From the NCBI GenBank assembly GCA_944472155.2, contig OX235275.1, positions 56,003,228 to 56,067,227 of the forward strand: a stretch of DNA of 64,000 bases, read 5' to 3'. The notes beneath the pieces were generated by a model. It did not search any database. It had not been told where the DNA came from and saw only the letters and a list, made by a program, of their open reading frames with translations. Within the stretch, counting starts at the first letter, position 1. Every line of letters starts with the position of its first letter. Positions 1-11,600 of this stretch are shown piece after piece. Position numbers and translations under genes: made by a program. The DNA is from Trichobilharzia szidati (taxonomy: Eukaryota > Platyhelminthes > Trematoda > Strigeidida > Schistosomatidae).

Positions 1-269
1 AATCGGTTTACACGTTTCACCTATGAAGATAAAGATGAAAAGCGTAAAACAGGTGAGCAGTTGTTGTTCTAGTTGTCTTAAGATAATTCGTCTTATTCCC
101 TTTGTCATTCATATATAGCTACACCGCTTAATGTGGCAGCGTTCAGTGCTGGAGTTGTTGAAGCGTTCTTATCGAATATTGGCTTTGTAAGTTGTTTGTT
201 TATTGTTGTTATTTCAGTCTTGTTGATGCGTTGGATAAAAAGCTATTCAATTTATCTGTCTGGAACTGT

Positions 270-357
270 CATAATAATAATAATAATAATAAAAATGCGT
301 ATTTTCAGTAATTTCTTATCAGGCTTTATTACTATAATAATAATAATAATAATAATA
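270..357. repeat. Two (AAT)n microsatellites
   Basis: (AAT) runs at about 270-294 and 332-357, the second followed by a T tract. Positions 1-269 show no recognisable gene. Confidence 0.85.
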
Positions 358-374
358 TTTTTTTTTCGAATTTG

Positions 375-520
375 ACCATGGATTGATATCAATTAGAGAA
401 AACCAGCTGGGAGTACTGGACAGCTGTTACATCCTAGTTTGGGAATCATCTGCAGTACGCACCCATACCACGGGGTTTGAACCCAGGACTTTCCAGTTAC
501 AAGACAAGTTCCTATACCAT
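375..520 (-). mobile_element. Hammerhead SINE family A, 5'-truncated
   Basis: Reverse strand carries the B-box-like motif, then a decayed ribozyme module (GUACUG ... CAGCUGUCCAGUACUCC) and the family tail. The catalytic core is mutated. It abuts an RTE-type LINE fragment on its right. Confidence 0.7.
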
Positions 521-720
521 TCACTAGCACATCTCCACTTTGTGTTATTCTCTGCAGTCCTCTTCACCTGTTGGCCCCACGATTGCCCATAAGCCCTCAC
601 TTCCTTCCCACATGACCTCCTCCATGTCACTCTCGAACGCCTAACGCGTAATTGCCCACTCGAGTGATGATATGTCATCCAATGGTCTTCTCAGCGTTTG
701 CCCGACCCTCACAAAAGTTA
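520..720 (-). mobile_element. RTE-type LINE 3' coding remnant
   Basis: The minus strand reads VTWRRSCGKEVRAYGQSWGQ, then NNTKWRCASEWY: the WRRS...W...NRTxW C-terminal signature of RTE-clade endonuclease/reverse transcriptase proteins. It is truncated. Confidence 0.7.
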
Positions 721-1390
721 AAGGGTAAATTTAAACATCTGGGGATGGCAATCGGACTGGTGGGGGGCTACCTCGAGGAGCTAAGTGTACATAAGCTCCA
801 GAATCCGAACAGATCGATTGGCGTATGAACCTGATTTGGTTACGGGGATCCATGAGAACATAACTCCTGACTATGCTCCACTGCTTTGCGGATGAGACTT
901 CAGGTCAAAGACTCGTACGGTGACCCTTTAAGGTAACTTCGGTTCCAGTCCTTTCACAAAGTATAATATTCAGTATGGCGCACCTCTTGGCGCCCATATG
1001 TATTTTAATAAATAAAAATAATAATATTTGTGCATATATTTTTTATACTTTTATTTCTAGCCTTGTACAGTTTCAGCAACTTGGTATAAAGGAACAGCGT
1101 ATGTGATAAAATTTGATGAATCGGTGAATATTCGTGAAAGACAACTGGAAGGTCGTTAAATGCTGCAAATCGACTTACAGAATAGGCCTCCTCCTTGAAG
1201 AACATGGGCCTTTTTAAAATATGGTGTACAAACCTGCTATCGCTGAACCGATTGCTTTGTTGACCCTTTTTTTCTATGTGAATTAAATTATAATATCAGT
1301 TTCATACTACACATGTACAGACCTTTTCTTTAATTTTTCAGTTGTTTGAGTTACGGGATTGGGGAGGGCAAAATGTTATCTATGTCAACA
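721..1390. other. Unassigned sequence
   Basis: No gene, RNA or classifiable repeat recognised. An AT-rich patch with AATAAA-like runs lies near 1005-1030. Confidence 0.5.
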
Positions 1391-1394
1391 TGTC

Positions 1395-1575
1395 AAGGAC
1401 CCTCAGCCACGTGGTGGGCGGGTAGTTAGAGCTATGGAGCTTCAGTGGCATTCGTGTTTGCTTTTGTGGGATGGGTTTGTTAACTTCATGCCCAATCTCC
1501 CTCCTTTACCGGCTTAGCCAGGTAAAGGAATTCATCGACCAGGTATCGAACCCCGGACGCCATACTTTGGTTTGA
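1395..1575 (-). mobile_element. tRNA-Gly-headed SINE, degenerate
   Basis: Same family as 5948-6194: body segment with GGGATGGGTTTGTTAAC and CCTCCTTTACC, then a B-box region (ATCGAACCCCGG) in reverse. The tRNA-like head is incomplete. Confidence 0.6.
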
Positions 1576-1984
1576 CCATTCCTAACGTTTTTTCAATCGA
1601 ATTCTGTTCAAAATAGTATTTCCCGTTAAAGAGGGGAGGGGATGGTGATTGGCTGTGAGTAACATATACCCTTATTATCTCAATTGATAAAGCTTCACAA
1701 CTTCATCTATCAACTTTCTCTAACCTCATTATTGCACCGCCTAACATCGGAGGTTGGTCTCAATCTTCCACTTGCAACGACCACGTCTTACAGTAGGATG
1801 AAGATATACACTGTTCATGCCTACATAGTTTTTTTCGAGTCTTTTACCAATGAGTTTCATTGATTCGCCGTTTGTCTATGATACAAAGAATCTTAGATAC
1901 AATGTCGATCTTCTTGCTGTTATAACAGTAGGATTTGTTTCTTTTCCGTTAAATGTGGATGTGTGGAAAATTCCCATATTATGA

Positions 1985-2600
1985 ATTAAAAGTCAATCTG
2001 AACGAAGAATATTCTTTTCCATAATTTCTCTTCAGGTTCTTACAATTATAAAATATAATATTTGTTGTCGTTACAATAAAAGCCAGTTATGCGGCAGATA
2101 CATTTTTAACGTAGAATAACAGATTAGTAGTTATGGGGTGTCAAAATAAATAGTCGTTTTTTGTGTGACAAACGTGCTAGGCTGAATTCGATTACAAAAT
2201 ATTGTAAAACGGGAGACAATTGTGATTAATCATAATAGATTTGTAGTGTGTGGGGTATTTTGACACCGCATAACTAATCTGTTATTCTACGTTAAAAATA
2301 TATCTGCCGCATAACTGGCCTTTATTGTGCGTCGGTGGCACAGTGGTTAGGACTCTCACCGACCATGCACATGGTCCGGGGTTCGATCCCTTGCCGGCGC
2401 ACACCCGATATCTATGGTCGGCCTGTAAATTTGGGCTACCGATATCCATGCTGAAAATTCCATACTTGTACTGAAAATACGGTGTGGAATCAAGCTGTAA
2501 TCAAAAATAAAAATAAAATATCATACTTTATAACTGTAAGAACCGGAAGAGAAATTATTGAAAAGAATATTCTTCGTTCAGATTGACTTTTAAATGTAGA
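1985..2600. mobile_element. Foldback (MITE-like) element split by a SINE
   Basis: Outer arms 1988-2060 and 2522-2595 are inverted copies (GTCAATCTGAACGAAGAATA and its complement). Inner arms 2088-2150 and 2257-2327 are also inverted copies (GCCAGTTATGCGGCAGATA). A SINE at 2328-2520 interrupts the right arm. There is no coding capacity, and the family is not identified. Confidence 0.8.
2328..2520 (+). mobile_element. tRNA-headed SINE (family D)
   Basis: A tRNA-like head with A-box GGCACAGTGGTTAGGACTC and B-box GGTTCGATCCC, a short body (ACCGATATCCATGCTGAAAA) and an A-rich tail AAAAATAAAAATAAAATA. It sits inside the foldback arm; a second copy is at 22950-23140. Confidence 0.8.
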
Positions 2601-3220
2601 TGTAATTAACAACCTACACCAGTTCTCTGGAGCTATCTCGGATTTCTAGATGATACCTCATAAGTTTGCTAACCTACTTCACTATCAAATCACTATGAAT
2701 TTTGAACACCTCGAGAATTACAGCACTAGGTCCTGATGTCATTTAGGTATAGCTAGGAAAGTAACAAATATAATAGAAAGATTACAACTCGAACATTGTA
2801 GTAAGTCTCTCAAACACTAGTATTAATTTCCCAATACTTCATATAAGATCTAATACGTTTCTCAGTTATACTGCTTGTGTTATTCACCGTCTTTAAGCAC
2901 TATGGTCGTTGTATGCGTAATAGGAGCGTGAGACTTTATTGCAGCAATACCTGTATTCTATTTCTGTACACTTCAGACAATGTATTCAAGTTGTAGGAAA
3001 GAAAACTGAGCATGTTAAAAGTGAATTCTTATCTAGGCAGCATTGTTTGAACTACAGGCGACTGCATAGATGAGGATGTCAAAAATAGAAGAAGGAAGGC
3101 AAGACACACATTGATCACTCCAAAATTAGCTTGGAAATATACTTTACTTAGTACAAACAACAATATTCGAATTTTCAACAACTATGTTAACTCATTCAGC
3201 CCTTCTATGTGGGTTAGGAA
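2601..3220. other. Unassigned sequence
   Basis: I see no gene or classifiable repeat. Downstream flank of SMARCB1. Confidence 0.5.
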
Positions 3221-3224
3221 CTTG

Positions 3225-3615
3225 ACGTAAGCGTCACGAAAAGCATTTCCAACAGGCGACTACAGACTTTTATCAACAGCTACCACGTTCGATGTCTCCA
3301 TACTGAAGATCAGGTGACCAGAAACAATCAGCAACGAGAAACTCTGGGAACGAACCAGCCGAGAACCTATTGCCCAACAAACATGTAGGAGAAGATGGAA
3401 GTGGGTTGGACACGCTAAGGAGACTGTTGGGTGACATAGCATGCCAGACTATATCTCAACTGGGAAACGATGCGTTGGAGGGTGACATGGAGGAGATGAC
3501 AGACTATGGACTAACGTAGAGCCAGCCAAAAAGGACAGTAGGAAATAGGGTAAAATGGAGGTGTGCTGTTCAAGTCCTTTGTTCCATTCAGACCCCAGGG
3601 AGCAATAGTAATAAA
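3225..3615 (+). mobile_element. RTE-type LINE, C-terminal fragment
   Basis: Frame-shifting reading recovers [20 protein letters not shown] and [13 protein letters not shown], then the GDMEEM region: the NxxLWxRT...RRWxWxGH end of RTE-clade proteins. Several stops and shifts make it a dead copy. Confidence 0.75.
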
Positions 3616-3739
3616 GGTAAAGTGTGTCTGACTGTTTTCCACTGGAGGAGAGCTAAGCTCAAACTGGTTAGGACTGAACTATCTGATTCGCTCCTCAATG
3701 TATGGCACATGGAATGAAGAAAGCTTTACGTGACAATTA

Positions 3740-4420
3740 GGTGTGTATGTATCTACTCGGTAATAAGATATACGGGTTGTTTGAAGGCTTTTGATGTTAC
3801 GTAGTTGCCAAAGCATCGGTAGATTCAGCGGGATTTGTACTGATTACGATGGAATACTTAATTTGGAATTCTATACAAATCCGGAAGGCAAAAAGGCATT
3901 CATTAGGATTCTAAAAGGGTCCAATCTACTCTTGAGCATGGTAATAACTGAGAGATAAGTGGCACAACGTACCGTTTTATATTTTGACATTGTACAGAGC
4001 ACAGTTGCGTAAAAAATATAGCTGATTTACATACATATATGTGATAAGTGTTCTGTTTTAGGGTACAAAGAGTGTGGATGACTGTATAAGGCACAATTAT
4101 TCGGTAATGCGCGTATATACTCTCCATCCACCAATGTAATTATTCTGTATGATCAGATAAACGTTAGAAAGCCAAATCAGAACAACAGTTTGATCGTTCA
4201 AGACATGAAATATGTTTCGGGATCAGAAACGTCGAGCATTAATATCTGCTTAGTTAACTGGGGAGTGTGCACAGATGGTTGGACGCAAAACGACAGCGGG
4301 CTAAAATGTCGTGGATGTTTGACCGTGTACCTTCAGATTAATCACTCAACTCGATAAGAGAAGGCCAGTAACTAATGTGGAATGACAAAAGCTGTAGGCT
4401 AATAATTTTGATGAATTATT
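3740..4420. other. Unassigned sequence
   Basis: No recognisable gene or repeat. A 74-codon minus frame (3903-4127) lacks any family signature. Confidence 0.5.
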
Positions 4421-4424
4421 TACC

Positions 4425-4740
4425 GTGGGTTGTTTCTTCCTAGTTTGGGACCCTTCATCAGTACGCACCCACCGCCGGGGTTCGAACCCAGGACCTTCTG
4501 GTTACAAGGTCAGCGAGCTCGTAGACCATTAAGCCACTGGGACCCGACCCAATGGCCAGCCCATGAATTCTAACTTCTGCCAATTCATGACATAGCGCGA
4601 CCACTAGCCAATGTCTTCTTCGATGAGTTTACTGCCTCACCTTCAACCTACTGCATCCTACTGGTCACTACTTCCCACTAAAACCCCAGGTAACCGCCTG
4701 AATAGGGCCAGTTGCTAGTGGGCATCAGGTTAATTTTGAA
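4425..4740 (-). mobile_element. Hammerhead SINE family A
   Basis: Reverse strand: tRNA-like head with CAGTGGCTTAATGGTCTAC (A-box) and GGGTTCGAACCCC (B-box), preceded by the family leader (CCAGTTGCTAGTGGGCATC region). The ribozyme module starts GUACUGAUGAAGGGUCCC but lacks a clean GAAA half. The tail end is missing. Confidence 0.75.
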
Positions 4741-4741
4741 A

Positions 4742-4912
4742 TAGGGGTTTTGTAGGGATTTTGTTTGAGTGGTTGGAGAATTTCATCACAAAACAGCTGT
4801 CAAGTACTCCTAGCTGATTTTTCAATGGTTCTCTAACTGATGTCAGCTCATGGTGAAATCCCCTGACTAATCACACAAAATCTCTACAAAACCAATACTT
4901 GAAAATTATTTA
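4742..4912. mobile_element. Internally deleted head-to-head family A unit
   Basis: The left 45 bp is the family outer tail in minus orientation (TTTTGTAGGGATTTTGTTTG). It jumps directly into a plus-strand ribozyme 3' half (AACAGCTGTCAAGTACTCC) and tail ending CCAATACTTGAAA. The heads are deleted. Confidence 0.65.
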
Positions 4913-4919
4913 CCACTTT

Positions 4920-5500
4920 ATTGTCACTGGAGGAAGATAAGATGTAAACTCAATAATGAGGTTATTTAGACCACTATACACCATAGTGACCAAGGATTAC
5001 TACTACTAAACGGGTGAGATAGAAAGCCATGCCTAACCTAGATTTCGTGCTCACCGGCATTCATCAGCCAGGTGTGCCTGTTCCGTTGAAGGAATCACTA
5101 TCCCCATATGATATTCCGACCTGCATAAAATAAACCAGTGCTACAGTCAGAAATAGTACAACTGAACCAGTCGAACCTGTGACCGACTTCCTGTAAAGTT
5201 TACATTGCATTGGTCCTTTGTGTTCCACAGGGAACGCAGAACCACAAGCTTTTTACGGGATGATGTGGTCAGTACCACGCCAAACCCTCCCCCTGTATTC
5301 TAGGTTTATTACCAACTAGGCGAAGTTAAGGAGTGTGTCAACTGGGAATTGAAACCTGACCATTGGAACCATCGACGAACTGTGTTGTAATCAGTGTCAG
5401 TGAAATATGATCGTCAGGCTAGCAGACTTGGTATCGCAGTGCACTTTAAATTACTATTAGGTAGAAGACTTGTATACGCTAAGCACTTGTTTAAACAACG
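4920..5500. other. Mostly unassigned; decayed family-B-like hammerhead (minus) at 5025-5105
   Basis: Reverse strand of about 5030-5090 reads CUGAUGA, UGC...GCA stem II, GAAA and a UCUAGGUU stem III, resembling family B. Stem I does not pair and the cleavage triplet is GUU. The rest shows nothing recognisable. Confidence 0.5.
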
Positions 5501-5522
5501 AACACATTCATATTACAAATTA

Positions 5523-5630
5523 TTTATTTATTTATATTGTTTAAATAACACAAAAAGTAAAATAAATATACAAGAACATTGGACATCGATTGATAAGGAA
5601 GAAGAAAAGGAGACGACGACGACGACGAGA
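5523..5630 (-). promoter_or_regulatory. SMARCB1 3' UTR with poly(A) signals and GAC/GTC repeat
   Basis: Directly after the stop codon the minus strand has a (GTC)n run (5610-5629) and, about 100 nt further, overlapping AATAAA hexamers in AATAAATAAATAA (about 5522-5534). This spacing fits a short 3' UTR. The cleavage site cannot be fixed by eye. Confidence 0.6.
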
Positions 5631-5670
5631 TCACCAATTCGGTTGTGCATTGGCCAAACGACGCATTCGC
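5631..5670 (-). CDS. SMARCB1: SMARCB1 coding exon 7 (terminal, 12 residues plus stop)
   Basis: 40-nt coding part after acceptor GTTTACTAG|GCGAATG. It completes a split Arg codon and encodes [12 protein letters not shown] then TGA. Human ends RMRRLANTAPAW, so this tiny exon, too short for ORF finding, is the true C-terminus. The arginines belong to the helix that contacts the nucleosome acidic patch. Confidence 0.92.
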
Positions 5671-8600
5671 CTAGTAAACACACAAGCAATACATGTATAC
5701 AGTTAGTTTGATAACGTGTCATGAAAATAAGTTTTGTATTATATTACTCGATATTCTAGCTGTAATAAAGCTTATTCCGCTATGCGACGTACAAAAACAA
5801 CTCGCATGACTGTGAGACATTTAACCAAATTACGTCATCTCAAGAGCGTAGACGTGACATCCGACTGGCTATGAATCAAAGGACGTGTAGAATGCGTAGT
5901 AGTTCGATCTGTGCTCCTTTATGACTGTGAGACATTGTCATATAAGGTCCTTTTTCTTATTCCTGTACGTTCCCAGTGGAACATAGGGCACCTTCAAGCT
6001 AGAGTCTTGAAGTTTCGGTTGCAGTGGTATTTATTTTTACGAGATGGATGGGGTTGGTAGTCTCATGCCCAACCTTTCTTCTTTACCAGTCTTATTACTG
6101 AGTTTGGTAGGTAAAGAAATGCGTTGGCGGCCGGGGATCGAACCCCGGACCACATGCGTGGCTGGCGAGCATTCTACCTCTGTGCCACCAACGCATGTTA
6201 TAGAAAGTAGAAGATATGAAACGGCTAGCTGGCTTTGACAACAGATGTTTGGGTTTTACTTTCTGTGTCATCTGGCATAATATGATGAGTCGGTCGGTCG
6301 GTTTTCGACATAGAACTTTGCACATAGTTGCGGCAGTTCAAGTCACCACACTCCATGTAGCACACAAAGAAAGAGAAGAAAGTAGGAGAAATGTATAATA
6401 TAGACAGTAAACAGAGGTGTGAGACAAAGGATATGTGTGTTACCGTATGCAGTTCTTGCCTTCCTCGTCGAGCAGTATTAGAGGTGGTGGACAGACTAAA
6501 ACTTGGGATCAACCAATCAAATCCTTGACTTTCCGTTCGAACCAGCCAAGCAGGAAGGTGTAAAGTGCCTGATTGGGGTCCCCCTAGGATGCTACGAACC
6601 AACAGCTTCAGATTGTTGCTAATATGACTCTAAATCGTTGTCAATAGCGCAGATGCGTTCACTGTGAACCACAAATATCCCAGGTAAAGCAGGTCAATTG
6701 ATGGTTAGCCAGAGAGTGCCCGGGATACCCAAACAACTACTTGTAACTTCATGCAGTTAGGAATGACACTAATACCTGGCTGTCCAAACATGAGTCGGTG
6801 GGGCCATGTCCGAACCAGGTGACCCACTTGGTTGGAAATCAAGTACCTTAACCAATGAGTCACAGCTCTACCAGTAGTGCATATAGAATAGATTAACCTG
6901 TGACGATAAAAGTAGAGGCTTCAAAAAACACAATTTTGTCCTTGAAGTAACACGTACAATACGTTTCTAGGTATTCCTCAACTTGGCTTTCTTAACACAC
7001 TTTTTCTACCTTAGTGGGTCACGGAAACGCGAAAAGAAACAGAGGTGAAACTGAGTGATGGAAATCTGTTTCTACTTGGCATTAAACAATTACTCATTAT
7101 TAACACAAGGATCCGTCTGCCTCGTGTTCAACCTTATGAATGAAGACTGACTTCTAACACTAAACAAAATATGTACCGTTGCAGTGTCATGTAACCAGAT
7201 GCAAAGACCACATTTATTGATCATTTAGTTGTCGATGCAATTCAGACAGATAAAATGATTAATATTCAACTGACTAGTTCAGACAAGGAGAAGTGTGTCA
7301 AGTGGGACAAGAATGTGACGTGATCTTTCAGTGCGGGGATCAAAAATTGAGTTGCCAAAAGATACGTCTTGGTCTACAGGGATTTGTTTGGTTTCAAAAC
7401 ATTTGAACACAAGCTGATGTCACAATTTGAAAACAACTGAATACCAGGGAGCACTGAACATCTGATTCGTCCACCAAGTTTGGGACTCATCAACAGTGAG
7501 TGCACATCCATCACCCCAACTCAGAACCTCCAGGTTAACAGGCGAACTCAGTCGCTGGGATAGAATCTCTGATGGGATGAGCGCGCGCATTGCTGAAGAG
7601 TCTCAAACTGGGACGATAAAGTTGTCCAATAATTTCAGCTGGTTTCCAAAGGTTCTACAAATGGTATAATACGTAAGTCAGAGTAGAATCTTACAAACAA
7701 AGGCTATAGTATGGATCAACCTGATATATTATTATTTCGCATGTTTATGAATAGACTTTGATAATGACATCCTGGAATAATATTAAAACACTGCTGCTTA
7801 ACACTGATTGATACTGATACCTTAAGCCGTAAAAAAAGAACAACTCGATCCAGATAATATCTAAGTATGAACCCTGATGAACTATTACTATGCTTACCTT
7901 GTATTACGATCTTGATCACGTATCTTTTTCTCCATTTCTGCATCTGTCAACACTTCAACCACTGGACTCCATTGATCAGCTTCATTAGAATTACGAAATA
8001 CAATATCAACTGTTGGCAATGGAGATTCACTGTGTGTGTCAAAAAAAAGGAAAAACGAGAGAGAAATACACACATCTCAGTTAAGATAAGTTTTATTCAT
8101 GTGATGACACAGTGCGTGTGTTCCACACATCATAGAAAAAGTGATAAGATACATTGGTTACAGGATTTCACCATGGGCTGACATTGGTTAGAGAACCACT
8201 GGAAGTACTAGGAAGCTGTATCGTCCTAGTTTGAGACTCTTCATCGGTACGCACCCGCTGGGGTTCGAACTAGCCACTGGTCCTATTCGGGTAGGCAGTT
8301 ATCTAGGGTTCTAGTGGGACGTCGTGACCGGTAGGGTGCAACAGGTCGGGTGTGAGGACGAATACTCGCCACAGATGACATTCGTTAGTGGTCGCTCTAT
8401 GCCGTGAATTTGGCAGAAGTTTGAATTCATGGGTTGGCCATTGGATTGGGTCTCAGTGGGTGCCTTAATGGTCCACGAGATTGCTTTGTAACCAGAAGGT
8501 CCTGGGTCCGAATCCTGGCAGCGGGTGCATTCTGATGAAGAGTCCCGAAGTAGACTGAGGAAACAGCTGTCTGGCAGTACTCCCAGGTAGCTTTCCAATG

Positions 8601-11600
8601 GTCCTCTAACTGATGTCAGCTCATGATGAAATCCTGTAACCAATCAATCAAATCCTTACAAACCAATACTTGATAAGATACATGTTAAATCATAGAGGAT
8701 ATGAGCCTAGTGGATAATGCTTTGACGTTTGAGATGATCGGTGCTGGGTTCGAGTCCCGGTGGGAACACCACACACTGAAGAGGTAGGTGACATGCTGAA
8801 CAAAACGAAAGGAAGCACAGTAGTCAACCGAATAACATTATGCTAACCTTATGATATAGTCAAAGCATTCCCCAGTCAGTGATGTTGTTCTCACTGAGGC
8901 GTATACGCAGAACACATCATAGTTTCAGATGCTAAAGTGTTATCCACTAGACCACGATAGCCACCCCCCACTTGTGCAACGGGTATCGGTAATTATTTGC
9001 AGGTACATCCGGTTGACGAGTCCCGAGTAGGATGAAACGTGCATCCTGGATTCCACTGCTAGTTGCCATCCACCAATTCACTTCAAGTTAAATAGTCAGA
9101 CATCGTCCAAGCATCTGCACAAGAGGCCGACAACATATCAACCTGAGGCCAAGCACACTTCGGTGCAATCAGTCAACGGGAAAGTGGAAATAGAATCAAA
9201 TTTTCAGAAATGTTGAATAATGAAGTGTTATTTCCTTCAATACTACTGCTTAATAGTTCTATTAAAACCATTTTGTAGCCTCTAACGCTGAACCTGTTTG
9301 TTCTTATATTCAATGTTTGGATGACTACAGTCTTTCGTCCCCTCCGCACACGACCTCCTCCGTGTCACCCTCAGGTTTCACCCGCACAATGGCCTCGCGA
9401 GCTATGTCACCCAACGGTCTCCTTAGCGTATGCCTAATCCATCTCCATCTGTTCCCGATTACTTATTGAGCAATCGGTTCTTGGTTGGTTCGCTCCCACA
9501 GTTCCTTATTGCTAATTCTTTTTGGCCATTTAACTATCAATATGCAGAGAAGGCAGCTGTTGATAAGAGTCTGCAGTAGGGTGTTGGAAAAGCTTTTACT
9601 GACACGCATGCCACATTGCTGATCGACATAGAAGAACTGCCTGAATTAACATTGGTGTTGATAATTCGGATCTTGTTCTTTATGCTAAGGCGGAGTGCAG
9701 AAGGTGTATCATGCCTTTCCGATTCTAGCTACCTTTGACATCTCCAGCCCTTCCGACTGCCTGTGGTTGAAACAATACTTCCTAGATAAGTAAAGCCATG
9801 AAGTAACCTCTTTCAAATTCCTCCCATTGATGATGGTTGATGCTGTTGGTTGGTTATCTTCATCACCTTCGTTTTCTCTATGTTCACTTGAAGTCCTGTC
9901 TTCGCTACCAGCCTGCTTCTTCAAGCAGTCTTCGAGTTTGTGTTACAGTAAACATAAATCACCCACGTGTGAAAAACAGATCTTCTAGAGTCTTCTTATC
10001 GGTGTTCCAGCGTATTCCTATCTTCTCACTCCCCATGCACAGTCTGACACATAATGTGCTTTATGTAATTTTTTTCAAGATAGCAGCTTTTCTTTTAAAG
10101 AGAATCTTGAATAAAAATGTCTATTTCTTTTCCCTGGTCGTCCGAGAATCTTTCCAGTTTACGTGTTCTTCTTGGAGGGCACTTGTATTTACCCTCTTCT
10201 TATAACGATTGAACTGGATGGCAATTCATGAATCTCTGTGAACGGGTTATTTTTCTACACATTTTTAAATGTTTAAGCAACTGCCGATTGTCATTCTTAT
10301 TCGTTATTTTCGTAATGAACTTTATAGAGGCTACATCATTACTTATCTATGAGTGGAGTTCAGTTTGCAGATCCGTTCATTTAATCTGTTTATGCAGCGT
10401 TGTTCAAACATATTTCCATCAACAGTTATTTTTGACAATATGATTTTTTGTTTTTAGCACGGCTTCATCCGATAAATTCGTGAGACAGCTGATCGCATGA
10501 TTACTTCCTTAAAAATATGAGATACGACGCTGTTTTTCTTGGACAGAATCTTAATCTTTGATTGCACACTAGTTACTGACTAGTGTGCAATCAAAATATC
10601 CAATACAGTCCTACAGGAGGTCAGTCGCGAGCCTGAATAGCTCAGTGGTAACGTCTCTGACTGCAACACTGGGTGATGCGGGTTCGAATCTCGGAAGGGA
10701 CATCAGTTCCTTCAAGGTTGCAGATACGCCTTGCTGATGAGTGCCAACTAGCACGAAACCTAGGTCCAAGGCTTCCTGCCGATTGCCTCCAACCATCTAA
10801 TACCAGGAATCTTAATCTTTCCAATACATCTTCTACAAACAACTATGACCTCTCTCCATCTAGTCCCAGAACCTTTGGGCTACCAGTCCAACCTACTGAT
10901 CATTAGAAATCCCTATAAAACGCACACAATCTGAATAGGATAGGTTTCCTGAAATTCTAAGGAGAATTTGTAACCGGTGGAGTCCGTACTAAGTCACGGT
11001 TAGGCGGATGCGCATCACTGACACTGCTTGGCGATAAAACTATATCGGGGATTGTTAGACAGTATTCATTGATTATTGAATTCCAACCCAGTACCTAAAT
11101 GGCTTACATACTGGTCTCGTAACCTGAACGTGCTGGGTTCGTCCCCTAAGTCAGGGTCATCATGAGTGTGCACTGTCGCAGATTTTCAAACTGCGTAGTA
11201 CACTACAGTTATTTTAATGAAGCTAACCAAACCCTTTACCTTGAAAAATACCAAAAATTTTGCATAAAATAAATCACAGAGGAGAAAATTACCTAAATGC
11301 ATAAATTTTTTGATGCCAAGCCAGTTGTCCACGTATACTATAGGCGACAGCAGTAACAAACTCCCCGCCTAAGCCTAACTCAGCGCATAATCTTGAAGCA
11401 AATTGTTCTGGTGAATTATTCGGCTCAGAGAGATCCCATTCAAATTGATCGACCAGTGAGATATTACCAACATGGATATTCAATCGGATGATAACACGTG
11501 TATCAGTTTGTCCAACTAAACAATCGGTTACTGGATGTGCTTCAATCTATTATCAAACAAAAAAGGGAAAAGTAAAGCAAGTAGGTGACATAATGAAACT

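Noticed and set aside
5394..5711. 105-codon plus-strand frame
   Set aside because: It is antisense to the SMARCB1 terminal exon and 3' UTR, with repeats such as TTTTT from GAC runs.
6121..6194. Functional tRNA-Gly gene
   Set aside because: The anticodon stem has mismatches and the unit continues into a repeated SINE body found at other loci.
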